Under the pieces are notes generated by a model that was given only the letters and a program-made list of their open reading frames with translations, was not told the origin of the DNA and ran no database searches. DNA of 64,000 bases from Rhododendron vialii. Its lineage: Eukaryota > Streptophyta > Magnoliopsida > Ericales > Ericaceae. The stretch is from assembly GCF_030253575.1 (NCBI RefSeq), contig NC_080567.1, positions 31,198,501 through 31,262,500 on the forward strand, written 5' to 3'. Below, one piece after another: positions 28,680 to 40,123 of the stretch; position 1 is the first letter of the stretch, and the number at the start of each line of letters is the position of its first letter. Both the position numbers and the translations under genes were made by a program.

Positions 28680-29095
28680 ACAAATGATTCATATGTTTTC
28701 TAATAACATCTCACATCTGTACTAATTACTAAATAAAGCAACTCAGGTTTGTAATTGAGCTCAGGTTTGTAATTGAGCTCAGGTTTTTGATGATTTCATA
28801 TGTCCAATATTATTATGCTACATGTTAACAAAATTTGCCGAACAATTCACAATATCATTTGAGTCCACACAATCCCATATAAGTATAATGTATCTAAAAT
28901 GCAGCCAATCTCTCAAGCAGTACTGTGTACATAAGCAGAAAATGGATTTTTTTACAAGAACATAAAATTAGGGATATAAATACCTCCGGAGACAATAAGG
29001 TGATAAACTTGATGGCCTCCAAATAAACTGGTGTATGAAATGCGGAGTTCGGAAAAGAAAAAAAAAGGAGCAGAGCCTTCACGTATATTGTACAT
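28680..29095. other. Spacer between convergent ALD1 and F-box genes
   Basis: Holds both 3' UTRs. AATAAA at 28731-28736 could terminate ALD1. A 19-bp unit (CTCAGGTTTGTAATTGAG) is tandemly repeated about 2.5 times at 28742-28789. Confidence 0.55.
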
Positions 29096-30586
29096 CTACA
29101 ACTCAAGGATTTGACAGTTGAGCAGTTCTTCGGAACCAGCATTCTTAGTGGCAATGACTTTCCAAATGTTTGTTTCAGTTTGTTCTTCCAAATGGGAATC
29201 ATCCAAAGGAATTGTTGAAGTTGAAGCAACCGAACTCGAACGATTTTGCCTTTCAGTCTGCATAACCGCAATATTATGGGAATCATCCAAAGGAATTGTT
29301 GAAGTTGAAGCAACCGAACTCGAAAGATTTTGTCTTTCAGTCTGCATAACCGCAATATTATGATTCACATCTTTCGTGATAACGTGAAGCTTACCAAGAA
29401 AACCAGCAAGTAAATAAGGAGACTCAGAATCAAAGTCACGGACGGGAACGTCTCCGGAAACAACTTTCCAAGCATCATTTTCATGGTCATATGATTTGAT
29501 CTTAGAACTATTCAAAGAACTCGAAGGATCCAAGGCGTACAATTCGCCATCGACAGTGGCACTCAATTTGGTTCCTGCCTGCCTAGCAGGCCACCCCTCC
29601 CCCATTCCAATCGGCATATCAACCCATGAATTTGTATCCGGATCATAAACCTCTCCTCCAACATCAACAAAAAATGGCCAACAATACAAACTCTGCGCGA
29701 CATATAATTTCCCCTTGTAGGATGTCATTCCAGTTGCAATGGGCTTAAGCAAATCAGCCAGAAAAGCAGTTGGAAGCAACTGAGAAAATGGCATGCTTGG
29801 GATTTGGGACCAGAGGCCAGTACAAGGATCAAACACTTCAGCAGTCCGAAGAGGTGTCAGACCTCCACGACCCCTGGTGACCCCTCCAACGACATAAAGC
29901 TTGTTGTTTAAGACACCTGTCTTACAGTATGCCCTACCAATGGACATAGGACTCACTTCAATCCACCTGTTAAGAATTGGGTGATAACGCCAGACGCAAC
30001 TCATGGCTGTTGCCCTAGAAAATCCCCCTAGCACATATATGCAGCCGTCAATGACACCAGCAGCACAACCACAAAAAGGCATTCGGTCCAAAGCGTCCTT
30101 CCTCCCAAGCCATCCCTTTATGACATCTGCAATCCTGATGCTTGATCCCATCATATTCCACATCCGAAGACCAGATAGGCTCCTTTTAGAGCCGTCTTCT
30201 CCAGCAAAATTGGGCATTGGTGGAAGCCTTTGCCATTTTCCAGACAAGGGGTCCAAAGCATACCACATAAGCTTGTCATCTTCAACCTTGGTCAAAATAT
30301 AGAGCCACTCTTCTGTTGTCCCGAGCTCTTTTCTGACTTCATAGAGTTCAGTACTCAAAATGGCAGATTTCCAGCTCTGCGAGACCAATTTTGCACTCAA
30401 GTAGCAACTTCTAGGAACTCTGGCAAGAATCTGGATTGATATCTCATCCGGAAGGCTGGGAAATAGTCGTTGATTAGCCTCGTAAAAGCTCGAAGATGTC
30501 CTTTGCCTTTTCCTGGTCTCACCACTTGGAACCTCATAGAACCCACTACTTCTGCCCCTACGACTACAACTCAATACAGCTCCCAT
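29096..30586 (-). CDS. F-box/kelch-repeat protein (At1g22040-like), 496 aa
   Basis: A single uninterrupted coding exon. The F-box (about residues 42-84, LFPSLPDEISIQILARVPRSCYL) would bind the SKP1 subunit of an SCF ubiquitin ligase. Kelch repeats follow (about 100-405), for example GCIYVLGGFSR, KLYVVGGVTRG, GEVYDPDTNSWVDMP and GELYALDP, and would recruit a target. The N-terminus MGAVLSCSRR resembles an N-myristoylation/palmitoylation signal, as I recall for the At1g22040 group. An unusual feature is a tandem 28-residue duplication near the C-terminus (about residues 409-464). The start is the first Met of the frame and agrees with the family N-terminus. Its substrate is unknown. Confidence 0.93.
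   Translation of the reverse strand: MGAVLSCSRRGRSSGFYEVPSGETRKRQRTSSSFYEANQRLFPSLPDEISIQILARVPRSCYLSAKLVSQSWKSAILSTELYEVRKELGTTEEWLYILTKVEDDKLMWYALDPLSGKWQRLPPMPNFAGEDGSKRSLSGLRMWNMMGSSIRIADVIKGWLGRKDALDRMPFCGCAAGVIDGCIYVLGGFSRATAMSCVWRYHPILNRWIEVSPMSIGRAYCKTGVLNNKLYVVGGVTRGRGGLTPLRTAEVFDPCTGLWSQIPSMPFSQLLPTAFLADLLKPIATGMTSYKGKLYVAQSLYCWPFFVDVGGEVYDPDTNSWVDMPIGMGEGWPARQAGTKLSATVDGELYALDPSSSLNSSKIKSYDHENDAWKVVSGDVPVRDFDSESPYLLAGFLGKLHVITKDVNHNIAVMQTERQNLSSSVASTSTIPLDDSHNIAVMQTERQNRSSSVASTSTIPLDDSHLEEQTETNIWKVIATKNAGSEELLNCQILEL
29194..29361 (-). repeat. 84-bp in-frame tandem duplication inside the F-box gene
   Basis: Two adjacent 84-bp units encode nearly identical 28-residue segments (HNIAVMQTERQN-L/R-SSSVA... 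ending IPLDDS). The only amino-acid difference is Leu/Arg. The near-identity implies a recent event. Confidence 0.95.
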
Positions 30587-31600
30587 CAGAAACTTTCTTG
30601 CCCCTTCAAATCCAGATTAAAAGAACAGGCCTCTTAGCTTTGAAAGTCGATTTTTCTTGCCTAGGAATAGGTTTTTTCCTCATAAGACGTATCATTGAAA
30701 ATGATATCACCTCTGGAAAAGCTGAGCTCGCAACAGTGAGGAAAGGAGTGTTAGCATGGAAGATCCTGGTATCAATCGCATTGAAACTGAAAGGGAAATA
30801 CCATAATAATAAAAATTGCAATTATACCACGAAACAGAGATATTCCTACATTTGTAGCATCCCAAAAAGGGATACCTCAGGCATAAACTAACAAAACTAA
30901 AATTTTGATGCTTTTAATTAAAACCAAACAGCAATTAGCATTCTCATATCTCAATCACGGAATTGCTTCCAGAGCCTATTGAATAGTTTCTATAGATTCT
31001 GTCATTTCACCAATTCGTACTAAATACCGAGCTAATGAATTGGATAGACGAATACATAGAGTTAAACATAGTAATTAGTAAGATAAGAAACTGAAAGATT
31101 TCACTGAAATCATTTATTTGGAAATTTCCCGAAAAGCTCATCAAAGTTCTTCTCTCCATCAGAACAATAGGGCAAAGTGCTTTTGATTATTCTCTCTCCA
31201 CATAATAGAAATAATAACCATTGCTTAGCAACTAAATAACAGTAAATTCATAAGTACGATAGTCAAACAACAAGAGTTCAGATGGCAGAGAAAACAGAAG
31301 GACAAAAAAAATCCTAATCAACAAAAAATTCCCCAAACTCATCAATCACAGGAGACGTATAAACGTCAGAAAGAAGCAAAGCAAGGCGAATACCGTTAAT
31401 ATGAACACAAAGCGTCAAACGAAAACACAATTAGGTTAATAAATTCAGATCAAAGTGACGATCAAAAACATAAAATTACAAATCAAATTCATGCAAATTC
31501 AGACATGCCTATACACATACACATACACATACAAATAAAAATTGATGTTTGAGCATCTCAATTAACCTTGATAACAAAAAGCTGAAGGATGGATCGATGG

Positions 31601-31639
<39 letters not shown>

Positions 31640-31690
31640 AGACCTGTTCTCGTTGACGCAACCCCAGCAGAGCTTTGTCCGAATAGGTTT
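30587..31690 (-). other. F-box gene 5' UTR/intron and CT-rich leader
   Basis: AT-rich non-coding sequence upstream of the F-box start codon. A GA run on the plus strand (31602-31637, CT on the gene strand) is probably in the 5' leader, as seen for the RAE1-like gene. A 5' UTR intron is likely but its ends cannot be fixed. Confidence 0.4.
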
Positions 31691-33130
31691 ACGATTTTGG
31701 TGTAATTCTTATTTAAGTATTTTGATCGAATACTATTTCTATTTTTGGGCTGACAAAGACAAAATAATCCTAGATTTTACTTTTACCAATTCTAACCCGA
31801 CAAAGATAAATGTTCCTAGATTTTACTGTCAAATTCTAACCTTCCTATATTTAAATATAACAGTTTTACCTCGTAAAAGCTTCAAAGATGATTACGATCC
31901 CAATTTAGATATGGCAATTCAACCCGCCTCGATGCTTCGATTAGGTGGGTTTTTGTTAAATTCTCCGGGCATTGGGTCCGGGGAAAATTGAATAAATCCA
32001 GTCGGGTTCAAGTAGGCATTACCTCGTCCCGGTACCAGTCCTGAAATTATTTTATACATGAAAATTTGTTTTTATTCTTGTGTTTTTATCTTTACAACTT
32101 AAATACCACATGAAATTTTAACTATTTCTTCCATTTTGCTTTAAGATAGTAATAATTATTTTCGTGAACTTTTATTATTTGTGCTCACTTGTTTTGGAGT
32201 CTAGAACATATATTCTCAATAAATAAATAAATAAAGAGCGGGGCGGGGCGGGTAAACCTGATGGGGGGTGCCGGGCAGAGGTACCCATACATTATCCGGT
32301 CGGGTTTCGAAGCGGAGTCAGAGAATAGCAAACCCCGGCCCGTCCCGTTACCATTCCTAAGATTCACGTAAAAGACTCCATAAAAATTCTATAGATTGAC
32401 TGACAAACCTGTAAGCAAGAACTAAAACATTGGAGTGGCACCAACAAACCCCTCTCCAATACCTAAGCCACCTAGATTTGTAAGTATATAGTGTGAATAA
32501 GTGCTTAAGGAATCGATTAGCAACAGTTGCATAAACTAAATTGAAAACTGTTTGAGAAGTAGAATCGCTTTAGGATTAGATCCCGTGGACTTAATAGTGC
32601 AGATTATGTTGGCATCTAAGGCGTTCAATGACCGTAGTCATCCCACTCTCTCTACGGGCAATAGTTCTTGTAAATTAGGACCTTTAGACTTACATTAGAA
32701 GAGGTCTGTTGTTGCGTAAGAATGCCTTACATGCCTAAAAATACCTTTGGATGGAGAGCTAGTCAGTCACCACTTAACTCTTCCCGAGTGGAGTAGGGTA
32801 GGTCTGATTTGTCGTCGGTACTTGTGAATCCATTTTTTTGTTGTTTTGATCTTGGACTCTATATAGAATTCGTAGCTATTTGGGATTGGGAAAAATAAAT
32901 AAAATACTTCGAATCCTATAGCTATTTGGGGAAAAAATTCAGAACAATCTCAAATTTATTATGGGTGGCCTAATAAAACATTGGACTACAGAAGGCCCAA
33001 CAATTAATTGAAAGCCCAAAGACTTTGGGCTTCGAATTAACCAATAGAAAAAGGGCTCAAGTCCGGGAAAGGTGGTACTACTAAACTTGCCGAAACCAAA
33101 CTCTCAACCCAGCGAAAACTACATAAATCC
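31691..33130. other. Intergenic; no gene seen
   Basis: AT-rich. The segment 32230-32360 holds GGGGCGGGGCGGG and CCCGGCCCGTCCCG-like GC blocks, possibly a degenerate transposon. The short frames resemble nothing known. Confidence 0.4.
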
Positions 33131-33260
33131 GGCCCCGTTTTGTTAAGAGAAATAAGTATTTTTTTTGTTGAATTAAATGTAATATATTGTGAAAGAATAA
33201 TTTGTCTCGAAAAATGAAAAATAAGTATTTAAAAAATAAGAACTATAACGGAATGGAGCC
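33131..33260. mobile_element. 130-bp MITE
   Basis: GGCCCCGTTTTGTTAAGAGAAATAAGTATT and the inverted end AATAAGAACTATAACGGAATGGAGCC are flanked by TCC on both sides (33128-33130 and 33261-33263). The ends resemble the nested element at 14893-15655, so it is probably the same family in a short form. Confidence 0.7.
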
Positions 33261-33688
33261 TCCGTCGCTGGAAATTAATTTGAAATACTCTAATTACACT
33301 TGTGGTGGAAGACAAGAAGGAAAACAGAGCTTTCCCATTGAAGCTCTGGATATGCACACAAAGTAAGGAACTTTCAAGGATTTAAATAGTGGCCGCAACA
33401 TACGTGTATTTGGTCGGCACGTATTAGTTTTTCGACCCTCCGTTACCATCACACTTTGACGTATAAGTGCTACTAAAAAATTGCACTTTTGTCGCCTTGG
33501 TGAACCGTACGTATGTCTACGGTCTACCTCTCTTATACAAAGAAATATACTTAGAATATGTTGTATGGAATCTGGAAATTAGTGTGCTAGGCAGAAAATG
33601 GGACTATAACCAAGTTGAGACCTTTGAGTTGCTTGCAACTAGTAAATACACAAAAGTGTCAGAATGAATTCAAAAATTTCACATTATG

Positions 33689-34890
33689 TGTAATAACCCG
33701 AATCTTGGGCCAATATTTTTTCTGAATAAAATTAAATATTTTATTGAAGTGTTTTTGTAGATATAATTGATTGTGTTACTGTAATAGATAAATCTAAACT
33801 TAGACTTTCTAGGAAACCCTAGCCCTACTTCATAATCCTAAAAATCTAGGATAAGATTAGATTGGATTTTATTAGATATGATTAGGATAAAATTAGATTG
33901 GATTTTATAGATATGATTAGGATAAGATTGGATTGGATTCTATTAGATATTATATAGATTTTGCTAGATATTGTTAAATTTTATAGGATTATATAATATA
34001 TAATTAGGATATTGTAGATATGATCTAGATCCTTCCTTCATTAGTATAAATAGGCCCTCTCCCCTCCACACACCACCAAGAGAGAAAAGAAAGAGAGAAT
34101 AGAAGGGGAGAAAGAGGAGAGGGAAAAAGCTTGAAAAATTATTAGTGATGTTTTGAACGGTGGATATTAGTAAGATAGTGATGTATTTAGTCCAAATGTG
34201 GAAAAATAGTTTAAGGAGTTGATTCGTAGACAAAATGGCCGGTCATATTTGAGGTAATCCGGGAAGTATACGATATACTTTCCACTTCCGGAATCCTTTC
34301 TTCACTCTCATTTTTGTACTTCTTTTGATTATCTCGTGATATTTGTTCAATCTTGTGGATATCATTGGAAAGTGGAATAATTGGTATCAAATATGATGTT
34401 GTTGGCTGAGTACTATAGAACTGTTTAGTACAGGGATCGAGTGAACTCATGCACCAATAACCTATCCAATATCCAAGATGGGTCGAGGATGACTCGGTGA
34501 GGAAGGTATTGGAGGAGGGTCACTGGTCATGTACTGAGGAGGACATGGTATGAAGTCTCTTGTGATTGTTGCTTCGACTTGGTAGTCAATTATCGTTTAT
34601 TGATTCCACTTGAACATGAGCTTTGTTATTCTGTTATATCGTATACTTCCCGGATAATTTCTTTTTCAGGTATGGAGTTGGATTAGTGAAAATTGAATTG
34701 AAGCATATAAGGATTAATTTGGAGAGGTCTTGGAAAAGTTGATAATTTTAGAGCATCTAGAAGATTATTTAGAAGGCGGGTTAAGTTTATTTTGGTGATG
34801 TAATTTATTTATGGAGAAAATAGGGGCTTAGAAGTGTTTGAAATGTGGTGTATTTTGGAGTTTATTTTTAGAAATTAGCGGGGCGTTACA
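33689..34890. mobile_element. Solo LTR, 1,202 bp
   Basis: It begins TGTAATAACCCGAA and ends GGGGCGTTACA, the TG...CA ends of a retrotransposon LTR. A perfect 5-bp duplication TTATG flanks it (33684-33688 and 34891-34895). No internal domain, primer-binding site or second LTR is adjacent, so this is a solo LTR left by recombination. The TGTAATA...TTACA ends are frequent in plant Ty3/gypsy (Tekay/Del-like) elements; that placement is inference. A TATAAATA (about 34046) lies inside, before a GA-rich stretch. Confidence 0.88.
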
Positions 34891-34914
34891 TTATGGAGGT
34901 TATAAAACAACCAT

Positions 34915-35039
34915 TACAGAGAACCACTTCTTGTGAAGTTGGTTGCTTGTCTCCCTCCCCTAGTGGTGACCAGGTTCGAGTCCCACAGGGGCGGAGCTTT
35001 GAGGGCCAGAGCTATGGATAGCCTCTGGACCCCTGTGCT
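34915..35039 (+). mobile_element. tRNA-related SINE-like fragment, split by a CACTA element
   Basis: Contains a box B-like GGTTCGAGTCCCAC (about 34973-34986) and a GC-rich body that stops at CTGTGCT where the CACTA element begins. The sequence after the element (36732 on, GCTAACTCTAACACC) may be its continuation. Family unassigned. Confidence 0.45.
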
Positions 35040-36731
35040 CACTACAAGAAAAAGTATGTTCAGTGACAAAAAAGTGGCGACAAAATTATTTCGTCACCAA
35101 TTATAACTATTTAGCGACGAAAAAGATATTTTCGTCGCCAAAAGAGTAAAAAAGGAGACAAAATTATTTTTTGTTGCCAAAGATAACTATTCGGTGACGA
35201 AAAAAATATTTCGTCGCCAAATGGACCAATTTGGTGACAAAAAATATTTTCGTCTTCTTTTTTATGTTTTCAGCGATGAAAAATTTATTTCATTGCCAAA
35301 TGAATACCTTTGGTGACGAAATTTATGAATTACGCTTTGTCACCAATATATTTCAGGCATAACTCTTTGCTCAGAACTGCGATTGAGATAATTTAAATTG
35401 GGTTTGAACAATAACATAAAGAGTTATGACTTTCATGTTTATCAAAATTTCTAATTTTAATGTTTAATAGTTCAAAATGCCGTTCAAAATATATTTTAAT
35501 GTTAAATGTATGTGTTATATGTTTGATATTTCAAACATATGTTGAAAAGTGTGTGTGGTGTAATTGATTAAAGCTTGCGCGCAAAATTTAGTAGACTCGG
35601 GTTTGAAACCTAGTTGGAGCAAGAAAGTTGATTTTTTTCACATATGAGAATGTCTTTTGCAACGAAAAATTTCGTCACCTATTTATTATATTGGCAACGA
35701 AAAATTTCGCAACCAATGATAGTGCCGGCTCATAAGTTTTGGAGGCCGAAAGCGAATCTCTTGAATGAGGTCTCCTTATATTTTTTATACAAAAGTGGTC
35801 TACATAGAGTCTCATAAAAAAAACCATTACAAAATAGAAGCATATATATAATCATCCCCCCAAAAAATGCAACTATTACTACAATACCTCAAAATCCATC
35901 ATTTGAAAATTAGTTTTCTCACACTTTTTGGTGCAAATGTACTAATTAAGTCTTTATAGTCAAGCTGATTTACCAACTCCTTCTCGATAGACAATATAGC
36001 CAAACCATTTAATCTTTCTTGAGACATGGTTGACCGAAGATAATTTTTAATCAAGGAATTCCGTATGCAAGTATTTTCCATCCACTATTTTCGGTCGTTG
36101 TCTTCTCTTTCCTTCGACTCCTCAAGCGTGAAGCATGAAGCGTTTGCAGCTTGCTGTGTTTCTTTCTTCTTCTTTTTTGGACCAGCGCAATATATTCTTC
36201 CGGCCTCCCTTATTTTCTTTCTTTCTTTTTTTAATGCCTTAGTGTTTCTAATGAGTGATTTTACCGTTTGGGCCTATTTCGTAGCTCCTAAATTTCAATT
36301 TAAAGGAGGCTAGTGCAAATTTTTTGGGGCCATGTATATATATAGAGAGATCTTAGAATTTTGGGGGCCCTCATTTTAAATTTTTTTGGGGGGCCGGAAG
36401 TGCAGGCTTCTCCTGCTTTTGCCATAAGACGGCCTTGACCGATGGGTCACCTTTGACTATCCAAAGGGAATAATTTGTGACGAAATTTTTTGTCGTCAAA
36501 AAGCACAATAGGTGACGAAGAAAATTTCGTCATCAAGTCATTTTTCCGTGATGAAAATTTTCATCGCCAAAAGGCACTATAGGTGACGAAAAATAGATTT
36601 CGTCACCAGGTAAGAATTATCGACAACCTTTAGTCGACAAATTTTTTTTCGTCACCTATATTATTTGTGAAGAAAAATATGCAATTTGTGATGATTTTTA
36701 TTCGTCACCCAATGTAATTTTTCTTATAGTG
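35040..36731. mobile_element. Non-autonomous CACTA (En/Spm) transposon, 1,692 bp
   Basis: The terminal inverted repeats are CACTACAAGAAAAA at 35040 and TTTTTCTTATAGTG ending at 36731. The 3-bp duplication GCT is at 35037-35039 and 36732-36734. Many subterminal copies of GGCGACGAAAA / TTTCGTCACC occur in both orientations (35070-35340, 35660-35720 and 36470-36710), as expected for transposase binding sites. No CACTA transposase is present, so it must be mobilised in trans. The middle carries hAT-related sequence. Confidence 0.93.
35725..36430 (-). pseudogene. hAT/ZMYM1-type transposase C-terminal remnant inside the CACTA element
   Basis: The minus-strand frame 35899-36081 includes LRSTMSQERLNGLAILSIEKELVNQLDYKDLISTFA. 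This is the C-terminal hAT dimerisation segment of the TTF-zinc-finger/ZMYM1-like transposase group. Only about 50 residues are recognisable. The flanks (GGAGGCCGAAAG near 35742 and GGGGGCCGGAAG near 36390) suggest the whole 700-bp block was acquired together. It is non-functional. Confidence 0.7.
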
Positions 36732-37506
36732 GCTAACTCTAACACCTTCACTAACCCCCACTAATGGATACAATATTTGGGAAAAAAAACCATTAATAGG
36801 CCACTGGACCTTTGTGTTGTATTGGAGGATCCTTTCGGTTGTTTCTAGAGACCCTCCGAATTTCCCAAGTTCATTCACCAAATTTCCAACATAATCATCT
36901 TCCAATAACAATTGATTGTTAAGGTACCTTCTTAGAATCATCAAAATTCGATACCAAGCCCATAAAACGATCAGGGTAGTATGACGATTCAAAAGGCTTC
37001 TTCTGTTTGAAAGTTTACTGGGCTGTCAATACGTTAAGAAAATGACAAAAACCACACATACTCGAATACACTTTTTGTATTTTTCAATACATTTTCACAT
37101 CTTTTTATACCCTCTTCGTAAAATCACATACTCATTTTCAACATTAACAACAGCCCAGTGGACTGTAGCTTGTTCCCTTACTTATTTTGTTGTCATTTCG
37201 TTTTGTTGGGTACTAAAGGGTAAGTGAGAGGATGAAGGTTGGGCTTGGGAGGGATATATGGTCCCCTAGTGCTGAAGCAGAGGGAATTAAAAAGGTTATT
37301 CAGTTTTCACTGGCCGAATGATTTCTCCATAGCAGGCCTTTGTAAATTAGTTGTTATATGTACTACTCATAGACTAATCACGAGGAAAATAGAGAGGGAG
37401 GGCTAGAGTGGACCCTTCTTCTTCTATCCAACTAGTCTCCTATCAAGCTGGTAGCTAGTACTACTGTTCTGATTTTTGCTTCTCTACAACGTTGAACCAT
37501 GGAGTA
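36732..37506. other. Intergenic; no gene seen
   Basis: AT-rich sequence right of the CACTA element. Short frames only, with no family resemblance or splice context. Confidence 0.4.
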
Positions 37507-37949
37507 GAGATTAACTTGTTTACAGTAGAGGTGTAAACTCAAGTTTACACCCTCACCATGTGTGGGCTCAATTGATAGTTTATCGTAATAATTTGAATCA
37601 TTCATTTTGTAGGGTCTATAAAATAGTGTATATAAGTAAAAAATCAGCTTGACCCAGCATCGGTAGTTATATCAAAAATTAAATTTTGATTTATAAAATG
37701 CACGGCTTGGATTCTGTCAATAGTTTTTAAGTTAAAATGATCTAGGCCATTGAATATATAAACCAAAATTTAAGTTTTGATATACCTACAGATGTTGAGT
37801 CAAGCTGATTTTTTGCTTGCGTGTACACTATTTTATGGGTCCTACAAAATGAACGGCTCAGATTATTGCGATAAATTGTTGATGGGGCCCACACATGGCG
37901 AAGGTGTAAACTTGGAGTTTACACCCCTATTGTAAACAAGTTAATCTCG
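37507..37949. mobile_element. Long-TIR foldback MITE, 443 bp
   Basis: GAGATTAACTTGTTTACAG at 37507 is matched by TTGTAAACAAGTTAATCTC ending at 37949, and the inverted pairing continues through GGTGTAAACTC...AAGTTTACACC and most of the interior (TGTGGGCTC / GGGGCCCACA, AAAATCAGCTTGAC / GTCAAGCTGATTTTT). It is nearly a complete palindrome with no coding content. GTAGA sequences occur on both sides. Confidence 0.8.
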
Positions 37950-38034
37950 GGGTAGAGTGTATTCTCTTTAGGACCCACTGAACAAAATCATACTCTACCC
38001 GGAGAGAAGCTAGTTTGACAATATTGTATGAAGA

Positions 38035-38225
38035 GAATGCTAAGTGTAAAGAAAATAGGCAAAGAACAGACCTTTAAAGTGTACATGAACGGTTCAGATT
38101 CACTGCACAAGAAAAGACCCTTAAAGTGTACATGAACGGCTCAAATTTATTGTGCAGTGAATCTGAGCCGTTCATGTACACTTTAAGGGTCTTTTTTTTT
38201 GCCAATTTTCTTTGTCTTTAGCACA
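38035..38225. mobile_element. Foldback MITE, about 190 bp
   Basis: AATGCTAAGTGTAAAGAAAATAGGCAAAGA and its approximate complement near 38205-38222 bound a hairpin. Its inner arms (CAGATTCACTGCACAA / TTGTGCAGTGAATCTG and CTTTAAAGTGTACATGAACGG, three copies) are nearly identical. Confidence 0.75.
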
Positions 38226-38257
38226 GCCCATTGTATGAACGATACAATCTTTCTCAA

Positions 38258-38345
38258 GTTTTTTTTTTTTTTTTTTACGAAATGTTTAGGCCAGCTTGTG
38301 CGCACTTCGGCTGATTTTGGAATCCTAAAATTCCGTGAGCTATAC
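38258..38345 (-). mobile_element. SINE 3' fragment, reverse orientation
   Basis: An 18-bp T-run (38259-38276, poly-A on the minus strand) is followed by GAAATGTTTAGGCCAGCTTGTGCGCACTTCGGCTGATT. This is the complement of the 3' half of the SINE at 18495-18702. Confidence 0.6.
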
Positions 38346-40018
38346 TGTTAGTCACTGGAGGTTGACAGAAAGCTTTGCCATGAGGTAAGCTATTATTGGT
38401 CTGGAAGATTTATTTGTTGTTGTTTGTCGTGCTTTTCCCTTCCCTTGTTCTATCTTAATGTTGTTGCATAGTTTTCGTCCCATGAGTAGATATGTTCAAG
38501 ACTTGACTGTGGAATGTGTATGTGGAACTCTGAAACATCCTCAACCTCGTGCCCCTGCCTCGAAATTTCAATCTACTATTAATCTCTGACTTGGTTGTAT
38601 AAGTTGTTTGGCTTGTAGACGTTTGTATTGCCTTATTTATTTTCCTTCTTCTTACTTGTTTTCAACCTTTTTGCATTGCCTTTGCTCTGGATATTGTTTT
38701 AATACGTTTCAATGACAGGGAACTTTACAGTAACAACATAAGTGGGAGAGTTCCCAACGAGCTTTGATCTTTACTTGAACGTTTTGAACGGTCCCATTCC
38801 AGACACACTGGGCAACCTTCAGAGATTACGTTTCATGCATGTACAATCTTCCTTTTATTTACTCGTTATTAATATTATTGTACGTGTGTTAAGTTTTCTG
38901 TCTTGTTGATGTTAGTTTTTTATGACAAGGTTTTGAGCGAAGAGGCTTGTTTGGGCATTGATATGTCGAATATGGATTTAGTTAGAAGCGTTCAAGTTTT
39001 TCATTACCGTTTGAGAATGAAATCTCCATATTTTTCTTGCTTTCAAAGGAAGACGGTCTCATACAGTTCAAGATATCAAGCTCAAAGATCAAAATGTCTA
39101 TTTCTTTTGAGAGTGACGTTGATTGTTAGTGCTTTGCTAAATACTCTATGTGCAAACAGATTATTGGTTAAGAATTAACATCCGCTTTGATCCAGCTATC
39201 CTGATGTTGCATTCTCTTTACATTTAAAGAAAGGCAAAGAATGCATATCTTTAGGTTCACCTGCAGCGCCAATTCTCTGGAAGTTTATTTATTTATTTAT
39301 TTATTGCACTTGCCCCTTTTTTGGATTGAAATCTTGCTTATCATTGCTAGAGCAACGGACTGAAATGCTTGATCATGGATTCTGCTTGAAGGGTGACATG
39401 GCAATAGAAAGGCCAATGGGTGGAGAATCTTTGGAAAAGTGAAGGCTTGTAAGTAAAGGAGCTAGTAGGGCGAGAACACAACGTACCTGGAATATGCAGT
39501 TGATGATGAATCTGGATGAGTTGGGTTTGGATTGAAGCCTATAGAATATGGTTATTTGATCGAGTTTTGAGCATGACATAATGAGGTCTATGATTTCATG
39601 CCAGAACATGGAACATTAAATGCCCCAAAATGTTTTATGGAAAGAAGATGGGAGCGAGTTTGACTTTGTTTGGTTTTTTGTTTTGAGAATTTTTTTTGAT
39701 GTAATGAGTGGAGAGAGAAATTTATTGAGAATCGTGTAGAAAGTAAAAAAAAAAATTCTTAAAACTTGAAAGTGAACAAAGTGTTTGAAACTCATGATGA
39801 CAATTTGACAAGCAAACATCAAGTGTTGATTGACAACATGCAGAAGGACTTCCTTCACTTGTGCATGGTGTGGGACGTTCAAACTTCCATTGCCACGAAA
39901 ACTAGGGGCCTGTGACACCTTGCTCAGGATGCGAGATGATGAGAAACATAGAGTGGCAAAAAGGAGCTGAAAAAGGAGCATAGTAACAAAATTGGAGTGT
40001 TACTTGGAAAAGCAATTT

Positions 40019-40123
40019 TTCTTACCTTTGTTAGGAATTTGATGCCATTCTCCTTGTTCCTATTGGTCTTTGTATCTATTTCAAAGATTAATGAAATTTT
40101 TTTGCCGTTCAAAAAAAAAAAAA
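40019..40123 (+). mobile_element. 105-bp LINE/retro-insert tail with exact TSD
   Basis: A short insert ends TTAATGAAATTTTTTTGCCGTTC plus poly-A, the usual 3' end of plant LINEs. It is flanked by the 17-bp direct repeat ACTTGGAAAAGCAATTT (40002-40018 and 40124-40140). It is an extremely 5'-truncated insertion in a SERK pseudogene intron. Confidence 0.85.

Noticed and set aside
28894-29355. Second minus-strand frame overlapping the F-box gene end
   Set aside because: Out-of-frame shadow of the 84-bp repeat; its repeated peptide is explained by the duplication.
35558-35630. tRNA-like segment inside the CACTA element (GGGTTTGAAACCTAG)
   Set aside because: Only a box B-like stretch is present; no supporting structure, probably an old SINE scrap.
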